Below are positions 26,205-34,226 of a stretch of 64,000 nucleotides of DNA, piece by piece (within the stretch, counting starts at the first letter, position 1; every line of letters starts with the position of its first letter). The translations under genes were made by a program, and so were the position numbers. Source of the DNA: JACCYJ01 sp038198775 (GTDB lineage: Bacteria > Actinomycetota > Actinomycetes > Propionibacteriales > Nocardioidaceae); contig JBBPZV010000032.1 of the NCBI GenBank assembly GCA_038198775.1, positions 37,624 through 101,623 on the forward strand, read 5' to 3'. The notes under the pieces were generated by a model. That model worked only from the letters and a program-made list of their open reading frames with translations, was not told the DNA's origin and ran no database searches.

Positions 26205-27380
26205 TTACGGCTCGAGAGCCGGTTCCCTCAGCTGGGCGGCGACGACCTGGTCGACCTGCTCGTATCCGGTCCGCAACAAGAACGTGCCGAGCCGGCCGTA
26301 CGACTTGGCGCCGAGGATGAAGAAACCCGGCTCGGGATTGCGGAGTGCTTCCACGCCCACGGCGGGCTGCGCGAGGCAGTCGCCGCCGGCGGCTACCAAC
26401 AACGCCGCGGACAGGTTCATGACAGCGGCGGTCGCGTAGCACTCGTGCACCTGGAGCTGCCGGTAGAGGGCGGCGTCCCCGGTGTAGCCGGTGAGACCGA
26501 GGACGTGGTCGGCCACCACCTCGCAGGCTCCGGAGGTCGTGGTCAGCGTGACTCGCACGCCGGGGCCGGCGACGGCCAGGGCCGAGACGACCGCGCCGGT
26601 GTGCACGCGGATCCGCTCGCACCCACCGGCGGCCAGGTCACGGGCCACCTCCACCAGGCGCTGCCGCTGCGGCAACGTGTCGCCGGCGATCTCCCTCCAG
26701 TCCGGGGCCGGGTCCCGGACAACCCACTCCACCCGGGTGGTGGGCAGCGCGGCGAGCTCGCTAGCGGCGGTCTGCGCGGACTTGCCCGCGCCGACGAGCA
26801 CCACGGTGCCCGCCCACCGCTTCGCGTCGTCGAGCCGAGGCAGCCTTCGCAGCACCCGGCCGTCCAGCTCCCGCTCCCCCATGGCCGGGATCCCACCGTC
26901 GCCGATCGTGTTGGGGTGGCCGTAGCTTCCGGTGCAGTCGAGCACCAGGTCCGCATACGCGGTCTGCTCCCCACGCGGGCCGTCGATGAGCAGCCGAAAC
27001 GGCCTGCCCGCTCGGCTGCCGGTCGCGATCTCCTCGTGCTTGAGCAGGCCGTCCCGGGCGACCGCGACCACTCGGTTGCCGCACGCGATGGTTCCGGCCA
27101 GCGCTGGCAGCGCCGCCACCGGCTCGAGCAGGTCGCGCGCCAGCTCGTCCCCGGTCGGACACCGGTCACCGGTAGGGAGCCGGTCACCCACGTGGCGGCG
27201 CATCCGTGCGGATGCGTTCATGGCCCACGGCGTGAAGCACCGGACGTGGCCCCACGATCGCACGTGTGCCGCGACGGTGTCGCCAGACTCATACACGGTG
27301 ACGTCCATCCCGGCGTCGGTGCACGCCAGCGCGGCGTCGAGCCCGACCGGGCCGGCTCCGAGGACAGCCACCCGCCTCAC
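26205..27380 (-). CDS. FAD/NAD(P)-dependent oxidoreductase, flavin-monooxygenase-like
   Basis: 391 aa from a GTG at 27380, four bases after the selenoprotein stop. Two dinucleotide motifs are visible: VAVLGAGPVGLDAALA at the N-terminus (FAD) and VVLVGAGKSAQTAASEL mid-protein (NADPH), as in class B flavoprotein monooxygenases. HVLGLTGYTGD resembles the ATG strand. It is the last gene of the six-gene radical SAM/selenoprotein operon, so its substrate is probably a product of that pathway, but this is inference. Confidence 0.85.
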   Translation of the reverse strand: MRRVAVLGAGPVGLDAALACTDAGMDVTVYESGDTVAAHVRSWGHVRCFTPWAMNASARMRRHVGDRLPTGDRCPTGDELARDLLEPVAALPALAGTIACGNRVVAVARDGLLKHEEIATGSRAGRPFRLLIDGPRGEQTAYADLVLDCTGSYGHPNTIGDGGIPAMGERELDGRVLRRLPRLDDAKRWAGTVVLVGAGKSAQTAASELAALPTTRVEWVVRDPAPDWREIAGDTLPQRQRLVEVARDLAAGGCERIRVHTGAVVSALAVAGPGVRVTLTTTSGACEVVADHVLGLTGYTGDAALYRQLQVHECYATAAVMNLSAALLVAAGGDCLAQPAVGVEALRNPEPGFFILGAKSYGRLGTFLLRTGYEQVDQVVAAQLREPALEP

Positions 27381-27384
27381 GGCG

Positions 27385-27924
27385 TCACCGCTCGTCCTCG
27401 ACGGCCGCCCGGGCCGCCGCCAGCAGCTCCGCGGCGGCTGGCCGGTCGTCGGGCGATCGGGGGCGCCACAACACGCGCACGACACCGTCGAGCATCAGGG
27501 CGTCGCCGCCGAGCTGGCGGGTGTCCTCCCGGGGTCGAGACATCGGGGTACGCGTGGCGATCGCGCGCGCGTACGTCAGCAGCGTTCCCGGCGAGTAGAC
27601 CCGCCACCACGGCGCCCGGCCGATGCCGAGCCGTCGGTAGAGCAGGCGCTGCGGGTCGCTCAACACAGCGCCGCCCCAGCCCAGGCGGCGGACGATCGCG
27701 GCCATCGGACCGGCCGGGCTGAAGCCCACCAGGACCAAGCCGACCCGCGGATCGGCGGCTGAGTGCACCTCGACCAGGTGCTGCTGGCAGGGCAGTCAAT
27801 GCCGGTGGCGCAGCAGGACCACCAGCTGGACGCCAGGAAGTGACCCGAGTCGAACCGTCTCCTCCCCCTCCCCCGCCAGCCTCACGTCGCCCACGTCGAT
27901 GGACACGTCCTCGCGTCTTGGCAC
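27385..27924 (-). CDS. SelL-related AhpC/TSA-like redoxin, selenoprotein with UGA-encoded Sec43
   Basis: 179 codons from a GTG at 27924 with AGAGGAG eight bases upstream, read through an in-frame TGA at 27798-27796. Before the TGA the frame gives LPGVQLVVLLRHRH, after it LPCQQHLVEV, so the residues read RHRH-U-L-P-C-QQHL. Family members of the Prx-like-2 type have R-H-x-x-C-x-x-C-x-x-H-L here, so UGA replaces the first Cys of a CxxC motif. The rest (GFSPAGPMAAIVRRLG, LYRRLGIGR, QLGGDALMLDGVVRVLW) fits the family. A hairpin with loop GGTCG lies 20 nt after the UGA, and selA, selB, selC and selD are all in the window. Read conventionally, only a 127-aa fragment lacking the active site would be annotated. 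It is probably a thiol/selenol oxidoreductase or peroxidase. Confidence 0.88.
27765..27781 (-). promoter_or_regulatory. SECIS-like hairpin for the redoxin UGA
   Basis: On the minus strand GCACCT-GGTCG-AGGTGC is a perfect 6-bp stem with a five-base loop. The loop begins 20 nt after the UGA, inside the 16-37 nt range of bacterial SECIS elements, and the G-G-U loop matches the SelB-binding loop of E. coli fdhF. The formate dehydrogenase hairpin here has loop GGTCT. Confidence 0.75.
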
Positions 27925-27944
27925 CCGCGTACGCTCCTCTCAGC

Positions 27945-29621
27945 TCAGACGGCACACCGGTACGGCTCCGGCAGGCTGCCGTCGGCCAGCCGGTCGATAA
28001 AGAACCGCTCGATCACCATGCGCTTGCCCGCTGCCAGCCCGGTTCCTGGACCCGCTAGGTGCATGTCCGGACTGCTGGCCAGGTCGGCACCGGCAGGATG
28101 CCAGTGCAGTCCGTCGGCGGTCACGGTCAGCTCTGGGACAGTTGTCTCCGCAGCGACCTCCACTCCGTGCGCGGACAGCCCGCGGCGCAGCAGCGGCCGC
28201 ACCGCCAACAGCTGCGGCGCCAGCCCTACCTCGTCCAGCAGGTCCCGCACGGCTGGAACGTCGTGGCTGTTCTGCGCGGTCTCGGTGAGCGCGACCCGGG
28301 GCGCCAGCCCCAGCTCGGTCAGTCGGCGGATGCCTTCCACGGCGGGAGCGAAGGACCTCGGCCCGCGGTGCGCCTCGTGCGTGGTCGGGCTCGCACCGTC
28401 GAGCGAGGTCTGCACGGTGAGCCGGGGATGGTCGGCGAGCTCGCGGAGCCTCCGCAGCCGAGCGCCGTGCAACAGCGTGGCGTTGGTGAGCACCACCGTC
28501 TCCACCCGGTCGGCGCAGTAGCGCAGCATCGCCACGATGTCAGGGTGCAGGAACGGCTCGCCACCGGTGAGGTAGACCTCCGTGAACCCCTCACCTGTCG
28601 CCTCGTCGACCAGCGCCGTGAACTGGCTCAGGGACAGCGCCCGCGGGGCGGCCCACGGCGAGGAGGCCACGGCACAGTAGTCACAGCTCAGGTTGCAGTG
28701 GAAGTTGGTGTACACCCACAGTCGGGACGGGAAATAGGCCGACCCGAACAACGGCATCACCGGGCGCTGCTCGTGCGCGTCGTCGACGTCGTCGCCCCAG
28801 CCCTCGGTGGCCGGCGCAAACGTTTCTGGCAGCAGGCTGCGGTAGAGCTGGAAGCGACCGCGGGAGCGTTCCCGCGGTGGGAGCACCTCCAGGCAGGTGG
28901 TCCACCAGCCGGTCTCGATGGTCTCGGCAAAGGTCTCCGGCAGCCCGGCGGCCCGCATCGAGGCAGCCTGAGCTGCCCAGTCGTACGCCAGCGGCACCAG
29001 CTGCGCCCGCGCCCCGCCGTCGGTGAGGTCGAGCAGCGCGTACCACACCTCGGCCCGCCCGTCGTTCGCCGGTTTGCCGAGCACACCGACGTTGACCACG
29101 AGGGTCTCGTCGACCCGCCGCTGCCAGGGCAGCCCGCTGTGCGTGCAGCAGATCACGTCGGCGCCGCTTGCCTCCACCCTCGCGCGTTGTTCATTGGCTG
29201 GCAGCGACTCCCACCAGAAGTCGTTCAACGCCACCGGTGAGCCATGGACCAGGTGCAGATCGCAGCCACCGACGCTCTCCCGGCGTTGGGTCGGCAGCTT
29301 GGCCATCCACGTCGCGAAGGCCCGACTGGTCGTGCGCAGCGTGTGGTCGTAGACCAGCTGCGCGTACGCGTTGTCGCGGGCGTCTCGGTAGCCGCAGCCG
29401 CAGTCGGGGTCGGCGCGGGCGATCGCGACGTCGTAGTTGCCGGCGATGCATTCGACGTCGTTGTCGACCAGCACCGGCCACAAGGCGTCCACCTCGGCGC
29501 CGAACCCGCCGAGGTCACCGAGGCAGTACAACCGCTCGGCGCCTCGTCCCCGGGCGTCGGCGACGAACGCTCGCAGCGCGTACGGGTTGCCGTACGGACC
29601 GCCGCAGACGGCGATACGCAT
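27945..29621 (-). CDS. Metallophosphoesterase-radical SAM fusion protein
   Basis: 558 aa. Residues 1-245 are calcineurin-like: LGDLGGFGAEVD, CIAGNYD, LVHGSPV and CCTHSGLP match motifs GD, GNHD, H and GHTH. However, the first metal motif (usually D-x-H-G-N) reads G-G-P-Y-G-N, so two ligands are lost. Residues about 300-558 are radical SAM: C309-x3-C313-x2-C316, LTGGEPFLHPDIV and a SPASM-less tail. The ATG at 29621 follows the GT stop by two bases; the ribosome site for the next (redoxin) gene lies right after its stop. I know no characterised protein with this pairing. Function is unknown. Confidence 0.85.
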   Translation of the reverse strand: MRIAVCGGPYGNPYALRAFVADARGRGAERLYCLGDLGGFGAEVDALWPVLVDNDVECIAGNYDVAIARADPDCGCGYRDARDNAYAQLVYDHTLRTTSRAFATWMAKLPTQRRESVGGCDLHLVHGSPVALNDFWWESLPANEQRARVEASGADVICCTHSGLPWQRRVDETLVVNVGVLGKPANDGRAEVWYALLDLTDGGARAQLVPLAYDWAAQAASMRAAGLPETFAETIETGWWTTCLEVLPPRERSRGRFQLYRSLLPETFAPATEGWGDDVDDAHEQRPVMPLFGSAYFPSRLWVYTNFHCNLSCDYCAVASSPWAAPRALSLSQFTALVDEATGEGFTEVYLTGGEPFLHPDIVAMLRYCADRVETVVLTNATLLHGARLRRLRELADHPRLTVQTSLDGASPTTHEAHRGPRSFAPAVEGIRRLTELGLAPRVALTETAQNSHDVPAVRDLLDEVGLAPQLLAVRPLLRRGLSAHGVEVAAETTVPELTVTADGLHWHPAGADLASSPDMHLAGPGTGLAAGKRMVIERFFIDRLADGSLPEPYRCAV

Positions 29622-29623
29622 GG

Positions 29624-30352
29624 TCAGCCCTCCCCCGGCCGCAGCCGGGCCAGGCGCTCGGCTCGGCGCCGCCGGGGTGGGCCGGCCGCATACCGGCGGG
29701 CAAGCTCGGCCGGGTCGGCACCGGCCAGGTAACGCAGCTTCAGCCACTGCATGAAGACCAGCAGCCGCCAGGCGCCGAACTCGTGGAACCTACGGGCGGA
29801 AGCAGTGCTCGTCGCGGGCAGCAGCACCACCCGGCCGGCCCTGGCCAAGCGTCGCGACAGCTCGAGATCCTCCATGATCGGCAGCTCCGGGAACCCACCG
29901 AGGTCGTCGAAGACGCAGCGGCGGACGAACATCGCCTGGTCGCCGAAGGCCCAGTGCAGCCTCCTGGTCCGGTGGTTGGACGTCCAGGCGACGTAGTCCA
30001 GCGCGGGCGTACGACGGTCGAACCGCAACGTGAGGCCGCCGCCCACGACCCGCGGGTCGGCCAGGCTCGCCCGCAGCTGTCCGAGTGCCGCGGGCTCGAC
30101 GTGGGTGTCGGCGTGGTGGAACCACAACACGTCCCCGCTGCATTCGCGCGCGCCGGCGTTGAGCTGGTGGCCGCGGCTGGCGTAGCTGCGCACCAGCCGG
30201 GCCGGAGCGCGCACCAGGTCGGGGGTGCCGTCGACGCTGGCGCCGTCGACCACGACCAGCTCGCAGCCGGGGAAGTCGCGCTCCAGCCGGCGCAGCAGGC
30301 TCGGCACCCGCGGTGCCTCGTTCAGCACCGGGACCACGATCGACACTCGCAC
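29624..30352 (-). CDS. GT2 glycosyltransferase of the rSAM/selenodomain-associated type (TIGR04283-like)
   Basis: 242 aa. N-terminal GT-A fold: SIVVPVLNEAPRVPSLL, LVVVDGASVDGTPDLV, LNAGARECSGDVLWFHHADT (DxD-like), GDQAMFVRR and LPIMEDLELSRRL, ending in a basic C-terminus. This matches the short GT2 family described as 'transferase 2, rSAM/selenodomain-associated', later linked with arsenosugar clusters. Here it sits between two radical SAM genes and beside a Sec-containing redoxin, agreeing with that family's genomic company. Start GTG 30352 is one base after the radical SAM stop. Donor and acceptor are unknown. Confidence 0.85.
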   Translation of the reverse strand: MRVSIVVPVLNEAPRVPSLLRRLERDFPGCELVVVDGASVDGTPDLVRAPARLVRSYASRGHQLNAGARECSGDVLWFHHADTHVEPAALGQLRASLADPRVVGGGLTLRFDRRTPALDYVAWTSNHRTRRLHWAFGDQAMFVRRCVFDDLGGFPELPIMEDLELSRRLARAGRVVLLPATSTASARRFHEFGAWRLLVFMQWLKLRYLAGADPAELARRYAAGPPRRRRAERLARLRPGEG

Positions 30353-30353
30353 C

Positions 30354-31763
30354 TCAGCCCACGCGTTCTGGTCGAGCGCCGACCGGGGTCAGCGGGAGCA
30401 GTCGCCGCAGCGCGGAGTTCTCGACCGGGTCGAGGACGCAGTGCTGGACGCATGCCGGCACGAGTGTGCCGTCCTCGGGGTGCGCCATCGCGTAGTGGCA
30501 GGCGGCCAGCCGCTCCTGCGTCTCCCGCAGCCGGGGTTCGGTCGCCGGCTGTCCGCGCTGCATCAGGTCCCACGCGGGCCGTACGTCCTCGGCATCCATG
30601 AACTGGTGCATCACAAACGTGACCGGCCGCACTCGTCGGTGCCGGGCCAGCTCGCGGACCCCGACCCGACGCACCGTACGCCGCAGCCACTGCCCTGCCA
30701 CGAGCAGCGCCCGGGGGTGACGGGCTACGACGCGGGCCAGTTTGGCCGCCAGCACCGGCGCCGGTGTGCCGGTGAAGCTGACCCCGCCGAGATAGCGGAA
30801 GAAGGCGTCCCTGGCGGCCAGGTCATGGGCGTCGTCACCGTCGATGAAGGGGTGCCACCGGTCGCCGACGTAGAAGCCGTACGCGGTCCGGTTGCAGCGC
30901 ACGTCGCCGTTCTCGAAGACCCGGTAGTCCAGCGGTCCACCGGCGCCGCGCTCGATCTCGGTCCACACCGCGTCCGAGGTGGCGGACCGGTAACCCTCGC
31001 GCCAGCGCCGTTCGTCGCCGACGTACGCCGCAGGCTGGAACGAGAACATGCCGTATCCCATGGTGTGACAGTCGCGGATCACGCCGGCCACCTCGTCGAG
31101 GTTGCCCGGTGTGACCGTCATGTTGTGGGCGAGGAAGAACCGCACCCCGTGCTCCCGGCGCAGCCGCGCGACCATGGCGGCGAAGGAGGCCCGATAGGGG
31201 TTGAGCGCCGCTTCGCTGGGAGGTCGCTCTATGCCGCGCCGACCGAACATGAGCTTGTCGAAGTGCACTGCGAACGAGAGCCGAGGAAAGCGCCGGCGCC
31301 CCTCCGGGCCGAGCGCGAGCCGGGTCAGGTAGTCGTAGTCGAAGTCGCCGTGGGTGAAGCTCATCGGCTCGCGGCCGGCGTCCCGCATCGCGACGAGAGC
31401 GGCGGCATGGTCGTCCGGCGAGAGCAGGCTGACCTCCCCACCGATGAGCTGGGCGTGGGCGCGGGGACCACGCAGCCGCCGCAACAGCCGCATCTGCGCT
31501 GTCACGTTCGCCAGCGTGTGCCGGCCGTCGACCCGGACCCGGTTGGCGTCACGGGAGTGGTAGCACGGAGTGCAGGCGAGGTTGCATCGCGGAAACACCC
31601 CGTGGGTCCCCTCGCAGCCGACGCCGTGGCGCCCGAGGATCTGCCCCGGAGTCTTGACCACCTCCGGCAGCTCCGCCCACCGGCGAGCCATGGCGGCGAC
31701 GAAGTCCGGGTCGGCCGGCCTGGTCACCCGCTCGAGGGAGCGAAGTCGGGCGATCACCGCCAT
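30354..31763 (-). CDS. Radical SAM protein of unknown function
   Basis: 469 aa from an ATG at 31763 that overlaps the HAD stop (TGATG). The cluster motif is C60-x3-C64-x2-C67 (RCNLACTPCYHSRDANRV). IGGEVSLLSPDDH replaces the usual GGEP strand; FSFQPAAYVGDERRW and HQFMDAEDV lie further on. C-terminal half has a Cys-rich end (AACHYAMAH, CVQHCVLDP) that could bind an auxiliary cluster. It is the second gene of the six-gene operon. It does not match any radical SAM family I can name; the peptide or small-molecule substrate is unknown. Confidence 0.82.
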   Translation of the reverse strand: MAVIARLRSLERVTRPADPDFVAAMARRWAELPEVVKTPGQILGRHGVGCEGTHGVFPRCNLACTPCYHSRDANRVRVDGRHTLANVTAQMRLLRRLRGPRAHAQLIGGEVSLLSPDDHAAALVAMRDAGREPMSFTHGDFDYDYLTRLALGPEGRRRFPRLSFAVHFDKLMFGRRGIERPPSEAALNPYRASFAAMVARLRREHGVRFFLAHNMTVTPGNLDEVAGVIRDCHTMGYGMFSFQPAAYVGDERRWREGYRSATSDAVWTEIERGAGGPLDYRVFENGDVRCNRTAYGFYVGDRWHPFIDGDDAHDLAARDAFFRYLGGVSFTGTPAPVLAAKLARVVARHPRALLVAGQWLRRTVRRVGVRELARHRRVRPVTFVMHQFMDAEDVRPAWDLMQRGQPATEPRLRETQERLAACHYAMAHPEDGTLVPACVQHCVLDPVENSALRRLLPLTPVGARPERVG

Positions 31764-32443
31764 CACATGGCGGCCAGCACGCCGGGCAGCGCCGTCAGCG
31801 AGTCCACCGTGTGCGTCGGCGGGGTGAAGTACCCGGGGTATCCGGAACCGGTCCGGTCGATCCACGCCGTGGCAAGTCCGGCGCGTGCGGCGCCGTCGAT
31901 GTCCCACGGGTGCACGCTGACCAGCAGCATGTCGGCGGGAGCCGCACCGCACCGGGTGGCGGCGTAGTCGTACGCGACCTTGGCGGGTTTCCATGCGCCG
32001 GCATCCTCGACGGACAGCAGCATCTCGAACTCGCCGGACAGGCCGGCGCGGTCGAACAGCTGGCTGGCCACGGCCGTGGACCCGTTGGTCAACGTGACCA
32101 GCCGGCACCCGGTCTCCCGCAGCCCCCGCACCCCCGCCGGCACGTCGGGATGCACCGCGAGGGTCGCGAAGCCGCTCATCACGTGGTCGATCGCGGCGTC
32201 GAGCCCACGGTTCAGGTCGGGCACCGCGGACAGGACACCGCGCAGGGACTCCTCGCCGATCACGGCGAACGCCTCCTGACCCGCCGCGGCCGTCAGCGCG
32301 AAACCGTCACGGAGCAGGACGGCGAACCACTGGGCTGCCAGGTGCCCCGGAGCGCCCACCTCGGTGAACCGGTCCGACATCGTCGCCATGTCGGACAACG
32401 TCTCGTTGACGTCGAAGACGATCACCGAAGGGCGGTTCGCCAT
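31763..32443 (-). CDS. Haloacid dehalogenase, type II (HAD superfamily)
   Basis: 226 aa from the ATG at 32443 with a strong AGGAGAG site. HAD motif I is VIVFDVNETLSDM (D-x-N-x-T, characteristic of L-2-haloacid dehalogenases), motif II VTLTNGS, and the Lys in AWKPAKVAY with the acid in HPWDIDGAARAG. It either hydrolyses 2-haloacids or is a phosphatase of the same fold. It is the first gene of the minus-strand operon with the radical SAM proteins and the selenoprotein. Confidence 0.88.
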   Translation of the reverse strand: MANRPSVIVFDVNETLSDMATMSDRFTEVGAPGHLAAQWFAVLLRDGFALTAAAGQEAFAVIGEESLRGVLSAVPDLNRGLDAAIDHVMSGFATLAVHPDVPAGVRGLRETGCRLVTLTNGSTAVASQLFDRAGLSGEFEMLLSVEDAGAWKPAKVAYDYAATRCGAAPADMLLVSVHPWDIDGAARAGLATAWIDRTGSGYPGYFTPPTHTVDSLTALPGVLAAM

Positions 32444-32650
32444 GCAGCTCTCCTCACAGATGCCGCGACTGTGGCCGCCCACTTTGCCATGAATGTCTGC
32501 GCCTGGTCGCTGGCGTCCCAGCTGCGTAGCGGACGTCATCGGTTCGTCAGAAAATGGCACATTCCGGCGTGGCCGGTCGTACCGGAGGCTGCTTGCAGGT
32601 CCCGCCAGGACGGCTCCACGATCCGCAGCTCTGCGGTGATCTGCGAGCGC

Positions 32651-32708
32651 TGGCGGTAACGAATCTGCGCAACACGCCGGGCGTGTCGCGGCAGAAACGT
32701 TACCGCCA
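32651..32708 (-). terminator. Nested inverted repeat just downstream of tRNA-Pro
   Basis: TGGCGGTAACG (32651-32661) and CGTTACCGCCA (32698-32708) are perfect 11-base inverted arms. Between them ACACGCC-G-GGCGTGT forms a second perfect inverted repeat. The element begins 13 bases after the 3' CCA of tRNA-Pro on its strand, so it may end tRNA transcription, although there is no T-run. The remainder of 32444-32650 shows no gene. Confidence 0.5.
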
Positions 32709-32721
32709 CGTGCAGGACACA

Positions 32722-32798
<77 letters not shown>

Positions 32799-32873
32799 CC
32801 GCTCATGGCGACGCCCCCGCCCCGCCAAGCCCGTGCACTCTAGCGCAGCGAAAGCTACGTCCGAGGCCCTGCA

Positions 32874-34226
32874 TTAGTTTCGCCGGCGCCGGATCCGTGG
32901 CCGCTGTTGCAGGTGGATCGGCGTACCCGTGAAGCCGTACTCCTCACGTAGGCGGCGCTCCACGAAGCGCAGGTACGACGCCTCCAGCTTGCCGGTGGTG
33001 AACAGCACGAAGGTAGGGGGCGCTACCTGAGCCTGCGTGCCGAACAGCACCCTGGGCTGCTTGCCGCTGCGCACCGGGTGCGGGTGCTCGGCGACCAGCC
33101 GTCCCAGGAACCCGTTCAGGTTGCCCGTCGGCACCCGGGTCTCCCAACCGGTCAAGGCGGCGTCCAGCGCGCGGACCAACCGGTCGACGTGCCAGCCGGT
33201 GCGGGCGGTCAGGTTGATCCGCGGGGCCCACGCGACCCGGGCGAGGTCGCGGTCGATCTCCCGGTCGAGGTAGTAGCGCCGGTCCTCGTCGACCAGGTCC
33301 CACTTGTTGAACACGACGACCAGGGCTCGGCCGGAGTCGGCGACCGAGGCAATGATCCGCTGGTCCTGCTCGCTCAGGCTGGTGCCGGCGTCGATCATCA
33401 CCACCGCAACCTCGGCACGCGCGAGAGCCGACTCCGTGCGCAGGCTGGCGAAGTACTCCGATCCGGTCGCCTGCCGCACCCGGCGCCGGATACCAGCGGT
33501 GTCGATGAACCGCCAGACCCGTCCGCCTAGCTCGACCAGCTCGTCGACCGGGTCCACCGTGGTGCCGGCGACCTCGTCGACGACGACACGGTCCTCCCCG
33601 GCCAACCGGTTGAGCAGGCTGGACTTGCCGACGTTCGGCTTGCCGACGATTGCCACCCGGCGCGGACCCAACACGTCGTCGAACGACTCCGGCGGTGCCT
33701 GCGGCAGCGCCGAGAGCACCGCGTCGAGCAGCTCACCGCTCCCCCGCCCGTGCAGCGCGGACACCGGGTACGGCTCGCCAAGCCCGAGGTTCCACAAGGC
33801 GGTCGCCTCGGCTTCGGTGTGGGCGCTGTCGACCTTGTTGGCCGCGAGTACGACGGGTTTCGTGGCCCTGCGGAGGATGCGGACCACCGCCTCGTCGGCG
33901 TCGGTGGTGCCGACCGTCGCGTCGACGACGAACACCACCGCGTCGGCGGCCCCGACCGCCAGCTCGGCCTGCCCCGTGATCCGTTCCGCGAGCCCGACCG
34001 CTCCGGGATCCCACCCACCGGTGTCCACGATCGTGAAAGCCCGGCCGTTCCACGTTGCGTCGTACGCGACCCGGTCCCTCGTGACACCGGGCACGTCCTC
34101 GACGACCGCCGCCCGTCGGCCCAGCATGCGGTTGACCAGCGTGGACTTGCCGACATTGGGTCGCCCGACTACGGCGACGATCGGTGTCCGCACGCTCGGG
34201 TCGCGCAACGGCAGCGCCCCGCTCAC
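32874..34226 (-). CDS. der: Ribosome biogenesis GTPase Der (EngA)
   Basis: 450 aa with two tandem GTPase domains. Domain 1: GRPNVGKSTLVNR, DTGGWDPGA, NKVDSA. Domain 2: GKPNVGKSSLLNR, DTAGIRRR, NKWDLVD. A C-terminal KH-like domain ends in a basic tail. It acts in 50S subunit maturation. The GTG at 34226 overlaps the plsC stop (GTGA); the frame is open further upstream but that part is out of phase with plsC. It is the last gene of the rluB-to-der cluster and ends before tRNA-Pro. Confidence 0.97.
   Translation of the reverse strand: MSGALPLRDPSVRTPIVAVVGRPNVGKSTLVNRMLGRRAAVVEDVPGVTRDRVAYDATWNGRAFTIVDTGGWDPGAVGLAERITGQAELAVGAADAVVFVVDATVGTTDADEAVVRILRRATKPVVLAANKVDSAHTEAEATALWNLGLGEPYPVSALHGRGSGELLDAVLSALPQAPPESFDDVLGPRRVAIVGKPNVGKSSLLNRLAGEDRVVVDEVAGTTVDPVDELVELGGRVWRFIDTAGIRRRVRQATGSEYFASLRTESALARAEVAVVMIDAGTSLSEQDQRIIASVADSGRALVVVFNKWDLVDEDRRYYLDREIDRDLARVAWAPRINLTARTGWHVDRLVRALDAALTGWETRVPTGNLNGFLGRLVAEHPHPVRSGKQPRVLFGTQAQVAPPTFVLFTTGKLEASYLRFVERRLREEYGFTGTPIHLQQRPRIRRRRN

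Noticed and set aside
32444..32650. Upstream extension of the HAD gene toward 32806
   Set aside because: The open frame runs through tRNA-Pro and lacks HAD similarity before the ATG at 32443, which has a strong ribosome site.
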